Assembly: GCA_965233705.1 (NCBI GenBank)
Contig: CBDDTF010000003.1
Coordinates: 496,001-560,000 of the forward strand
Source: Algihabitans sp965233705
Lineage (GTDB): Bacteria > Pseudomonadota > Alphaproteobacteria > Kiloniellales > DSM-21159
Length of the DNA stretch: 64,000 nucleotides
Reading direction: 5' to 3'
Shown here: one piece after another, positions 9,709-17,142 of the stretch
Layout of the letters: every line of letters starts with the position of its first letter
Numbering within the stretch: position 1 is the stretch's first letter
Position numbers and translations under genes: made by a program
Notes under the pieces: generated by a model
What the model saw: the letters and a program-made list of their open reading frames with translations, nothing else
Databases searched by the model: none
Told to the model about the DNA's origin: nothing

Positions 9709-11061
9709 ATGCCGATGACTCCCGCCCCCCTTCACCGCATTGCCCAGCGCGTGCTGCCGCTGGTCCTGGCCGGCGGCCTGCTGTCCGGTTGCAGCCTGGT
9801 CGGCGACTGGTTCGCCGAGGAGGAGGAGCCGCTGCCCGGCGAGCGGCTGGCCGTGCTGGTCGACGACGAGGTGATCGAGCCCGATCCGTCGATCGCCGCC
9901 CTGCAGGTGAACCTGCCGGCGCCGCGTGCCACTGCCGACTGGGCCCAGCCCGGCGGCGGGCCGCAGCACAATCCGCAGCACCTGGCGCTGGGCGAGGGCC
10001 TGCGCCTGGCCTGGTCGGTCGACCTGGGCACCGGCGACGAGGACGACGCCAAGATCCTGGCGCAGCCGGTGGTCGCCGGCGGCCGGGTCTACGGCATGGA
10101 CGCGCGCTCGCGGGTCACGGCCCTGGACGCGGCCGACGGCCAGGTGATCTGGCGCGTCGATCTGGAGCCGGAGGACGAGGACGACGGCTACTTCGGCGGC
10201 GGCGTCGCCGTGGGCGACGGCCGGGTCTACGTCACCACCGGTTTCGGCCGCGTCTTCGCGCTGGATGCCGGCAGCGGCGCGCTGGTCTGGGAGGCGGCGG
10301 CGCCGGCACCGCTGCGCGCGCCGCCCAGCTTCGCCCAGGGACGCGTCTACGTCGTCACCCTGGACAACCAGGCCGTGGCGCTGGATGCCGCCAGTGGCGA
10401 GGAGCTGTGGGAGCACACCGGCATCCAGGAGATCGCCGGACTGGTCGGCGCGGCGGCCCCGGCGGTCGACGGCGATGTGGTGGTGGTGCCCTACAGCTCC
10501 GGTGAGATCTTCGCCCTGCTGGCCGACACCGGCCGGGTGATCTGGTCGGACAGCCTGATGTCGGCCCGCCGCTCGGCCCAGGTGGCCGGTCTGGCGCACA
10601 TCCGCGCCCTGCCGGTGATCGACGCCGGCACGGTGATCGCGGTCGGCCATTCCGACCGCATGGCGGCGATCGACCTGCGCCGCGGACTGCGGGTCTGGGA
10701 GCAGGAGCTGGGCGGCACCGACATGCCCTGGGTGGCCGGCGACTTCGTCTTTCTGCTGACGAACAACGCCCAGGTCGTGGCCCTGACGCGCGATCGCGGG
10801 CAGGTGCGCTGGGTGCATCAGCTCCGCCGCTACGAGGACGAGGACGATCTCGAGGATCCCCTCGTCTGGAAGGGGCCGGCGCTGGCCGGCGAGCGCCTGA
10901 TCCTCGGCAACAGCCTGGGCGAGGCGGTGGTGCTCTCGCCCTACAGCGGCGAGCGGATCGGCGCGGTCGACCTGCCGGGCGCCGTCGCGGTGGGGCCGGT
11001 GGTGGCCGACGGCACGCTCTATCTCGTCACCTCCGGCGGGGAACTGCTGGCCTACCGCTGA
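9709..11061 (+). CDS. bamB: outer membrane assembly lipoprotein BamB-like (PQQ-type beta-propeller)
   Basis: A 450-residue lipoprotein with lipobox LLSGC (Cys28). A beta-propeller follows, built from blades with the PQQ-like pattern GRVYxxDxxSRVTALDAADGQVIW, repeated about seven times. BamB is the propeller subunit of the Bam complex that inserts beta-barrel proteins into the outer membrane. It sits 6 bp after the yfgM-like gene and about 100 bp before der, as in many proteobacteria. The acidic loops (EEEEP near residue 36 and EDEDD in two places) are a little unusual. A second ATG two codons in could also start it. Confidence 0.92.
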   Translation: MPMTPAPLHRIAQRVLPLVLAGGLLSGCSLVGDWFAEEEEPLPGERLAVLVDDEVIEPDPSIAALQVNLPAPRATADWAQPGGGPQHNPQHLALGEGLRLAWSVDLGTGDEDDAKILAQPVVAGGRVYGMDARSRVTALDAADGQVIWRVDLEPEDEDDGYFGGGVAVGDGRVYVTTGFGRVFALDAGSGALVWEAAAPAPLRAPPSFAQGRVYVVTLDNQAVALDAASGEELWEHTGIQEIAGLVGAAAPAVDGDVVVVPYSSGEIFALLADTGRVIWSDSLMSARRSAQVAGLAHIRALPVIDAGTVIAVGHSDRMAAIDLRRGLRVWEQELGGTDMPWVAGDFVFLLTNNAQVVALTRDRGQVRWVHQLRRYEDEDDLEDPLVWKGPALAGERLILGNSLGEAVVLSPYSGERIGAVDLPGAVAVGPVVADGTLYLVTSGGELLAYR

Positions 11062-11159
11062 GGCCGCGCCGCGCCGGGCGCCCGCACAAGGAGGCTGGAC
11101 AAGCCGACCCCGGCAGGCCCATATGCCGGGCGTCCCAGCCGTGAGCACAGTCGTTCCCC

Positions 11160-12596
11160 ATGTCCTTCACCGTCGCCATCGTCGGCCGGCCCAACGTCGG
11201 CAAGTCGACCCTGTTCAACCGCCTGGTCGGCAAGCGCCTGGCGCTGGTCGACGACCAGCCGGGCGTGACCCGCGACCGGCGCGAGGGCCAGGCGCGCCTC
11301 TACGACCTGGAGTTCCAGGTGATCGACACCGCCGGGCTGGAGGAGGCGCAGGACGATTCGCTGGAGGCGCGCATGCGCCGCCAGACCGAGCGGGCGATCG
11401 CCGAGGCCGACCTGGTGCTGTTCCTGATCGACGCGCGCGCCGGCGTCACGCCGCTGGACGCGCATTTCGCCGATTTGCTGCGCCGCGCCGCCGGCAAGAC
11501 CCTGCTGGTCGCCAACAAGTGCGAGGGGCGGGCGAGCGAGGCCGGGTTGCTCGAGGCCTATGCGCTCGGCCTGGGCGAGCCGCTGGAGCTGTCGGCCGAG
11601 CACGGACTGGGGCTGGCCGACCTGCACGAGGTGCTGCGCGCCTATGTGCCGCAGGGCGAGGAGGCGGCCGTCGCCGTGCCGGCCGGTCCCGAGGGGCAGG
11701 TGGCGCCGGAGGGCGCGGCGGAGCACGCGGCGGAGGCGGCGGCGGCGCGCGATCACGGGCCGTTGCAGATGGCCGTGGTCGGCCGGCCCAACGTCGGCAA
11801 GTCGACGCTGGTCAACCGCCTGATCGGCGAGGAGCGGCTGCTGACCGGGCCGGAGGCGGGGATCACGCGCGATTCCATCGAGCTGGACTGGGCGTTCGGC
11901 GGCCGCCCGGTGCGCCTGGTGGACACTGCCGGCCTGCGCAAGCGCGCGCGCGTCACCGACAAGGTCGAGCGCCTGTCCGCCGGCGACACCAAGCGGGCCA
12001 TCGACTTTGCCAACGTCGTGGTGTTGATGCTGGACGGCGCGGTCGAGGCCAACGTCTCGCCGCTGGAAAAGCAGGACCTGACCATCGCCCGCACGGTGAT
12101 CGAGGAGGGGCGCGCCCTGGTCATCGCGTTGAACAAGTGGGACGCCTGCGCCGACCGGATCGGTGCCATGCGGCTGCTGCGCGACCGCCTGGAGCGTTCC
12201 CTGCCGCAGACCCGGGGCGTGCCGATCGTCGCCATTTCGGCGCTGGAGGGGCGCGGCCTCGACAAGCTGCTGCAGGCGATCTTCGCCGCCTACGAGGTGT
12301 GGAACGTGCGGCTGTCGACCGGCCAGCTCAATCGCTGGCTGGAGGCGGCGACCAGCCAGCATCCGCCGCCGGCGCCGGGCGGCCGGCGCATCCGCATCAA
12401 GTACGTCACCCAGGCCAAGACGCGGCCGCCGACCTTCGTGCTGTTCTGCTCCCAGCCGAAGGAGCTGCCGGACAGCTACCTGCGCTATCTGGAGAATTCC
12501 CTGCGCCAGGACTTCGAGCTGCCGGGCACGCCGATCCGCATCTTCGCACGCGCCGGCGAGAATCCCTATGTGAAGCGGGGCAGGCGGCGGCGCTGA
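11160..12596 (+). CDS. der: ribosome-assembly GTPase Der (EngA)
   Basis: A 478-residue protein with two GTPase domains in tandem and a C-terminal KH-like domain, the hallmark of Der, needed for 50S subunit maturation. The first P-loop GRPNVGKST is at residues 9-17, with IDTAGLEEA and VANKCE after it. The second GRPNVGKST lies near residue 207, followed by VDTAGLRKRARV and ALNKWD. The Ala/Glu-rich linker between the domains (about 175-200) is typical. The C-terminus is the usual basic tail. Confidence 0.98.
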   Translation: MSFTVAIVGRPNVGKSTLFNRLVGKRLALVDDQPGVTRDRREGQARLYDLEFQVIDTAGLEEAQDDSLEARMRRQTERAIAEADLVLFLIDARAGVTPLDAHFADLLRRAAGKTLLVANKCEGRASEAGLLEAYALGLGEPLELSAEHGLGLADLHEVLRAYVPQGEEAAVAVPAGPEGQVAPEGAAEHAAEAAAARDHGPLQMAVVGRPNVGKSTLVNRLIGEERLLTGPEAGITRDSIELDWAFGGRPVRLVDTAGLRKRARVTDKVERLSAGDTKRAIDFANVVVLMLDGAVEANVSPLEKQDLTIARTVIEEGRALVIALNKWDACADRIGAMRLLRDRLERSLPQTRGVPIVAISALEGRGLDKLLQAIFAAYEVWNVRLSTGQLNRWLEAATSQHPPPAPGGRRIRIKYVTQAKTRPPTFVLFCSQPKELPDSYLRYLENSLRQDFELPGTPIRIFARAGENPYVKRGRRRR

Positions 12597-12655
12597 GGCC
12601 CCTTCGCCTGCCGACGGGCCCAGGGGGGCCCGACGTCCGGAGGAGGGAGGCGATC

Positions 12656-13015
12656 ATGGCCGACACGTCGAGCAAGCCCCGCATCGAGGTGGCGGATCTC
12701 AGCGAGACCGTCGAGGTGATCTTCAACGGCGCCACGGTGGCGCGCAGCAACCGGGCCAAGGTGCTGTTCGAGGGCCGGCTGCCGGCCCGCTACTACATCC
12801 CGGCCGGCGACGTCCGCGTGGAGCTGCTGCGTCCGACCGACACGGTGACCCACTGCCCCTGGAAGGGCGAGGCGCACTACTTCTCCATCCAGGTCGGCGA
12901 CCGCTTGGCCGAGGATGCGGTCTGGACCTACCGCAGCCCCATCCCCGAGATGGCGGCGATCGCCGGATTGCTGTGCTTCTACCCGGAGCGGGTCGACAAA
13001 CTGCACCTGGTTTAG
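12656..13015 (+). CDS. DUF427 domain protein
   Basis: A 119-residue protein of the DUF427 family, a small beta-rich cytoplasmic fold of unknown function. Family features visible are VEVIFNGATVARSNRAKVL, ARYYIPAGDVRVELLRPT, THCPWKGEAHYFSI and IAGLLCFYPERVD near the end. AGGAGGGAGG at 12640-12649 precedes the ATG at 12656. It probably belongs to the der transcript. The stop overlaps the convergent uracil-DNA glycosylase gene by 4 bp. Confidence 0.9.
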   Translation: MADTSSKPRIEVADLSETVEVIFNGATVARSNRAKVLFEGRLPARYYIPAGDVRVELLRPTDTVTHCPWKGEAHYFSIQVGDRLAEDAVWTYRSPIPEMAAIAGLLCFYPERVDKLHLV

Positions 13016-13665
13016 GCCGCGATCCCCATGCGGCCGGCCAGCGCCGCGATCACCGCGTCGAACATCTCGGCCGTCAGCCGTCCGGTGTTCTGGTTGTAGC
13101 GCGAGCAGTGGTAGCTGTCGGCCAGCCAGGGGCGGCCGGGGCCGAGCTGGTGGATCTCGCCGTGGCGGAAGGGCTTGGCCGACTTCTTGAGGCCCAGTGC
13201 CGCCAGGGTCGCGGTGTGCGCCACCTGGCCGAGCGCCAGCACCCCCTCCAGGCGCGGCAGGTCCTGCAGCTCGCCTTCCAGGAAGGGGCGGCAGTGCCCG
13301 ATCTCCGCCGGGGTCGGCTTGTTCTCCGGCGGCACGCAGCGCACGGCATTGGTGACCCGGCAGCCGACCAGGTGCAGGCCGTCGTCCTTGTGCTTGGCGT
13401 AGACTCCGCGCGCGAAGCCGTGGCGCAGCAGGGTGGCGTAGAGCAGGTCGCCGGCGAAGTCGCCGGTGAAGGGGCGCCCGGTCTTGTTGGCGCCGCGCAG
13501 CCCCGGCGCCAGGCCGACGATCAGCAGCCGCGCCGCCGCCGGCCCGAAGCTGGGCACCGGGGCGTTGAAGAAGTCCGGATGCGCGTGGCGGTTGGCCGCG
13601 CGGAAATCGGCCAGACGCGGGCAGCGCGCGCAGTCCGGCGCGGGAGCGGGCAGGGAGTCGGCCAT
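13012..13665 (-). CDS. family-5 uracil-DNA glycosylase (UDGb type)
   Basis: A 217-residue member of the iron-sulfur uracil-DNA glycosylases that excise uracil and related lesions from DNA. The active-site block GLAPGLRGANKTGRPFTGD and the C-terminal SYHCSRYNQNTGRLT match the UDGb (family 5) pattern rather than family 4. Cys12 and Cys15 (CARC), with later Cys residues in VRCVPPENKPTPAEIGHC, fit the 4Fe-4S ligands. It is tail-to-tail with DUF427 and starts just downstream of the NYN gene on the same strand, so the two are probably co-transcribed. Confidence 0.92.
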   Translation of the reverse strand: MADSLPAPAPDCARCPRLADFRAANRHAHPDFFNAPVPSFGPAAARLLIVGLAPGLRGANKTGRPFTGDFAGDLLYATLLRHGFARGVYAKHKDDGLHLVGCRVTNAVRCVPPENKPTPAEIGHCRPFLEGELQDLPRLEGVLALGQVAHTATLAALGLKKSAKPFRHGEIHQLGPGRPWLADSYHCSRYNQNTGRLTAEMFDAVIAALAGRMGIAA

Positions 13666-13680
13666 CGGAGAGTGCCGCGC

Positions 13681-14325
13681 CTACTCGTCGTCGTAGGTCT
13701 CGTCGGCCTCCTCGTCGAGCTCGGCCGCGGACGGCTCTGCGGCGCGCTGCTGACTCGTCCGCTCCTGGCGCTCGCGCTGGCGCGGATGGTCGGCCGGGAG
13801 CTGTCGCTCGATCGAGGTCTGCAGGTCGCCCAGATCGATGAAGTTGTCGGCCTGGCGGCGCAGCTCGTCGGCGATCATCGGCGGCGAGGAGCGGATCGAG
13901 GAGATCACCGTGGCGCGCACGCCGCGGCGCTGCACCGACTCGATCAGGCAGCGGAAATCGCCGTCGCCGGAAAACAGCACCACATGGTCCAGCCGCTCGG
14001 CCATCTCCATCATGTCGACGGCCAACTCCAGGTCCATGTTGCCCTTGATCTTGCGCCGCCCCATGGAGTCGGTGAACTCCTTGGTCGGCTTGGTCACCAT
14101 GCTGTAGCCGTTGTAGTCCAGCCAGTCGATCAGCGGCCGGATCGGGGAGTACTCTTGATCCTCCACCAGGGCGGTGTAGTAAAACGCCCGAACCAGGCGG
14201 CATTCGCCCGCGAACAAATTGTAGAGGCGCTTATAGTCGATATCGAACCCCAGGGTGCGGGCCGTGGCGTAGAGATTCGCGCCGTCGATGAAAAGAGCCA
14301 CGCGTTCTTCAGGGTAGAATTGCAT
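13681..14325 (-). CDS. NYN domain (LabA/DUF88-like) protein
   Basis: A 214-residue NYN-domain protein, a PIN-like fold usually linked to RNA cleavage. The acidic metal site is visible: ALFIDGANLY near the N-terminus, GNMDLELAVDMMEMAE in the middle and LFSGDGDFRCLIE. The last 45 residues are charged and disordered (Glu/Arg/Gln-rich) and end in an acidic EEADETYDDE. Next to folK and close to rpoZ-rsh, it occupies its common alphaproteobacterial position. The RNA target is unknown. It is divergent from folK across about 170 bp. Confidence 0.92.
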   Translation of the reverse strand: MQFYPEERVALFIDGANLYATARTLGFDIDYKRLYNLFAGECRLVRAFYYTALVEDQEYSPIRPLIDWLDYNGYSMVTKPTKEFTDSMGRRKIKGNMDLELAVDMMEMAERLDHVVLFSGDGDFRCLIESVQRRGVRATVISSIRSSPPMIADELRRQADNFIDLGDLQTSIERQLPADHPRQRERQERTSQQRAAEPSAAELDEEADETYDDE

Positions 14326-14496
14326 TGGGTCTGCATCTCCGTTTGCAATAGCGTGATGAACAAAGGTCAGGCGCCGCAGGCGACAAAGAATATGTCAAAT
14401 GGCGGCGCCGCAACGCCGGGGCGGGACGGTGGCATTTCTGTTTCCCGGCGGCAAGCGAAACCGGCGGTCGTGCGCCGGCAGCTCTCGGATCGGACA

Positions 14497-15039
14497 ATGA
14501 TCTTTATTGCTCTAGGCGCCAATCTTCCGCATCCGCGCTTCGGTTCGCCACGCTGCGTGCTGGAGGCGGCCTTGCGCGAGCTGGAGACGGCGGAGCTGCG
14601 GGTGCTGCGCCGCTCGCGCTGGTATCGCTCGCCGCCCTGGCCGCCCTCCGACCAGCCCTGGTACGTCAACGGCGTGGCGGAGATTGTCAGCACGCTGGGA
14701 CCGGCCGACACCCTGGCGCGGCTGCACGCCGTCGAGGCGGCCTTCGGGCGCGCGCGCGGCCAACGCAACGCCGCGCGGGTGCTGGACCTCGACCTGATCG
14801 ACTGGCACGGCCGGGTGCTCGCGGAGCCGGAGGGCCCGACGGTGCCGCATCCGCGCATGCACGAGCGGGGCTTCGTGCTCTTGCCGCTGGCCGAGCTGGC
14901 GCCGCAGTGGTGCCACCCTGTGACCGGCGCTGCGCTCGCGGAGCTACTGGCCAACCTGCCGCCCGACACGCCGGCCGAGCCGATCGAGGCGGAGGGCGCG
15001 GCCCGGAGCGGGGCGGTGGACGGTGCCTCGCAGGCGTGA
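14497..15039 (+). CDS. folK: 2-amino-4-hydroxy-6-hydroxymethyldihydropteridine pyrophosphokinase
   Basis: Transfers pyrophosphate from ATP to the pterin precursor in folate synthesis. The 180-residue protein begins FIALGANLP and carries RSRWYRSPPWPP, QPWYVNGVAEI, the HPPK signature in RVLDLDLIDWHG and VPHPRMHERGFVLLPLAEL. The Asp pair in LDLDLID binds magnesium. The ATG at 14497 is chosen because homologues begin at MIFIALG; the frame stays open upstream without resembling the family. It has no folP or folB neighbour here. Confidence 0.96.
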   Translation: MIFIALGANLPHPRFGSPRCVLEAALRELETAELRVLRRSRWYRSPPWPPSDQPWYVNGVAEIVSTLGPADTLARLHAVEAAFGRARGQRNAARVLDLDLIDWHGRVLAEPEGPTVPHPRMHERGFVLLPLAELAPQWCHPVTGAALAELLANLPPDTPAEPIEAEGAARSGAVDGASQA

Positions 15040-15104
15040 GCGGCGCCTTTGCCTGCCGGCCGCCGCGATCCGCGCCTTGCACGCCGAGAGCAGGGTGTGA
15101 TCGG

Positions 15105-15278
15105 ATGGGCGACTCGGGCGGGTCGTTCGATCGCAAGACGCCTGCTCGAATCCCTGGGGTGAGCGTGATTCTTCGCGCCCGGCTGGTTCGCGAGGCGAGT
15201 CCCTACGGTCGCAAATCACTCCAGATGCCGAAGGGCGTGCCGGGCGAGCGGCGTCTGTCCACGGCCGATCCGAGGTGA
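15105..15278 (+). CDS. possible small ORF directly upstream of the radical SAM gene
   Basis: A 57-codon frame from the ATG at 15105 to the TGA at 15276-15278, ending four bases before the radical SAM start. The product is basic (MGDSGGSFDRKTPARIPG to the end RRLSTADPR), has no Cys, and only a weak AGGG precedes the start. It resembles no RiPP precursor I know. The 15040-15282 gap otherwise shows nothing. I keep it only because of its tight spacing to the next gene; it may be untranslated leader. Confidence 0.22.
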   Translation: MGDSGGSFDRKTPARIPGVSVILRARLVREASPYGRKSLQMPKGVPGERRLSTADPR

Positions 15279-15282
15279 CCGC

Positions 15283-16410
15283 ATGTTCGATTCCGCCCGC
15301 CCCTACCGCTTCCACATCGAATTGACGGACAAGTGCAACGCCGGCTGCCCGATGTGCGGGCGCACCGACGCCATGAACCGCTGCCGCCCCGATCCGGCGA
15401 AGGTGCGCAAGATCGAGCTGGGCCTGGCGGACTTCGAGGCGCAGTTCACGCCGGAATTCTGCCGCCGGGTGGAGGAGGTGCAGTTCGGCGGCGGCCTGGG
15501 CGACGCGCTGGCCGCCAGCGAGTGCCTGGAGATCTGCGACTACCTGACCCGCCAGGGCGTGCGGCTGGTGGTCTCGACCAACGGCGGCCTGCGCAGCCCC
15601 GAGTGGTGGCGGCGCTTCGGCGAGGTGATGGGGCGCACCGGCTCCCACCTGGAGCTGCATGTTGACGGCCTGCGCGACACCAACGCGCTCTACCGGGTCA
15701 ACACCGACTTCGACAAGATCATGCAGAACGCGCGGACCTACCTCGGGACCGGCGCCGTGGCGGACTGGTACTACATCCTCTTCCGGCACAACGAGCATCA
15801 GGTCGAGGCGGCGCAGGCTCTGGCGCGCGAGATGGGCTTTCGCCACTTCGTCCTGATCGACACGATCCGCTTCGGCCAGCGCCAGCGCTTCGACTACGTG
15901 CTGCCCGACGGCACCGCCCGCGCACTGGAGCCGGCGCGCGCCGGCGCCGCCGAGATCCAGGCGCGGGTGCGCGCCGCCGCCGCCGATGCCGCCGCCGATG
16001 CCGCCGCCGACGACGCGGACGCTGGCAGCGGCGCGGGCGACGCGGCGCCGACGGCGCAGGCCGAGGCCGGCCCGCGGCCCGCTGTGCCGGACGACGGCCC
16101 GGCCGGCCGGGCGGCCGCCGGCATCAACGGCATCCGCTGCAAGGCGCAGATCTTCAACCGGCCCTACATCACCGCCGACGGCAACGTCTCGGCCTGCTGC
16201 TGGATCGACCATTCGGCCGAGGAGCGCGCGCTGCAGGCCGCGGCCGGGCGCGGCGCCGACGACTACAACATCCGGAACCGCCCGCTCGAGGACATCCTGC
16301 GGGACGAGCCCTTCGCCAGCCTCTACGAGCAGGGCTGGCGCGCCGATGCCGGCGCGATCTGCCGGCGCAAGTGCGGCGAGGGGCGGCGCAACAAGCGCGC
16401 CCGGCTGTAG
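15283..16410 (+). CDS. radical SAM / SPASM-like protein
   Basis: A 375-residue radical SAM enzyme. The cluster motif CX3CX2C is at Cys18, 22 and 25 (DKCNAGCPMC). Next come VQFGGGLGDALAA and LVVSTNGGL in the barrel. A C-terminal Cys-rich part (IRCKAQIFNRPYITADGNV, ACCW, then ICRRKCGEG) would bind an auxiliary cluster as in SPASM proteins. Residues about 225-285 are an Ala/Asp/Gly-rich low-complexity insert that splits the barrel from the SPASM part. No precursor peptide or partner enzyme is recognisable nearby. The substrate is unknown. Confidence 0.85.
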   Translation: MFDSARPYRFHIELTDKCNAGCPMCGRTDAMNRCRPDPAKVRKIELGLADFEAQFTPEFCRRVEEVQFGGGLGDALAASECLEICDYLTRQGVRLVVSTNGGLRSPEWWRRFGEVMGRTGSHLELHVDGLRDTNALYRVNTDFDKIMQNARTYLGTGAVADWYYILFRHNEHQVEAAQALAREMGFRHFVLIDTIRFGQRQRFDYVLPDGTARALEPARAGAAEIQARVRAAAADAAADAAADDADAGSGAGDAAPTAQAEAGPRPAVPDDGPAGRAAAGINGIRCKAQIFNRPYITADGNVSACCWIDHSAEERALQAAAGRGADDYNIRNRPLEDILRDEPFASLYEQGWRADAGAICRRKCGEGRRNKRARL

Positions 16411-16516
16411 GCCGCGCGGCGGCCGCCGTCGGCGGCCTTGCACGGGCTCTTGCCGCTGCCTATAACCGCGGGGAACAGCCCGTTTTCCGCTGCCCGCTTG
16501 AAGGAGGTTCGCCCGC

Positions 16517-16909
16517 ATGGCGCGCGTGACCGTTGAAGACTGTGTCGAGAAGGTTCCCAACCGCTTCGATCTGGTGGTGCTCGCCGCGCAGCGTGCGCGC
16601 GACATCTCCTCGGGGGCGCCGCTGACCCTCGACCGCGACAACGACAAGAACCCGGTCGTCTCCCTGCGCGAGATCGCCGACGTCACCATCGACCCGGAGA
16701 AGCTGCGCGAGGAGCGCATCACCCTGATGCAGCGCTTCCACAAGGAAGACGTGCCGGAAGACGACGACATGGCCGAGATCGCCCTGGCCGCCAGCCTGGA
16801 GGCCGAGAGCGGCAGCGCCGCGCCGGCCAGCGCGCCGGCCAGCAGCGCCGCCGCGAACGAGCCGGCCGCGAGCGAAGCTGGCGAGAGCGAGGGCGAGGAG
16901 ACCGCCTAG
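16517..16909 (+). CDS. rpoZ: RNA polymerase omega subunit
   Basis: The 130-residue omega subunit, which helps assemble beta-prime. The N-terminal half is canonical: MARVTVEDCVEKVPNRFDLV, AAQRARDISSGAP and NPVVSLREIAD. The C-terminal third is an acidic Ala/Ser/Glu tail without conserved sequence, longer than in E. coli but common in this group. A strong AAGGAGG at 16501-16507 precedes the ATG at 16517. It is followed by an intrinsic terminator and then rsh, the usual order. Confidence 0.96.
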   Translation: MARVTVEDCVEKVPNRFDLVVLAAQRARDISSGAPLTLDRDNDKNPVVSLREIADVTIDPEKLREERITLMQRFHKEDVPEDDDMAEIALAASLEAESGSAAPASAPASSAAANEPAASEAGESEGEETA

Positions 16910-16940
16910 GCCCGCCGCCCCAGATCGGGCGACGTAACGG

Positions 16941-16993
16941 CGCCGCCGCGCGGACCCGCTTGTCGGGCGACTGCTGCGGCGGCGTTTTCTTTT
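16941..16993 (+). terminator. intrinsic terminator after rpoZ
   Basis: CGCCGCCGC (16941-16949) pairs with GCGGCGGCG (16976-16984), and TTTTCTTTT follows at 16985-16993. This is a clear hairpin plus U-tract 32 bp after the rpoZ stop, so rsh probably has its own promoter. Confidence 0.7.
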
Positions 16994-17063
16994 CGGGGGA
17001 GGCGCCGGCGGCGGGCCGCGCCGGGGCGGGGCTTGTCTTCCGGCCGCTGCGGCGCGCTTTTGC

Positions 17064-17092
17064 TTGGCGCTTGTGGGCCGCCCCCCTAGTCT
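17064..17092 (+). promoter_or_regulatory. possible rsh promoter
   Basis: TTGGCG (17064-17069) and TAGTCT (17087-17092) are spaced by 17 bp, about 50 bp before the rsh start and after the rpoZ terminator. An alternative pairing is CTTGTG with TAGATT a few bases downstream. The matches are partial; position supports the call more than sequence does. Confidence 0.35.
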
Positions 17093-17142
17093 TAGATTTC
17101 CGCAGAGAAATTCTTCCGGACCGCGAGATCAGAGGACCACAG

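Noticed and set aside
15966..16115. Frameshift or assembly error in the radical SAM gene
   Set aside because: The Ala/Asp-rich stretch stays in frame and both flanking domains are in the same frame, so it is more likely a genuine low-complexity insert.
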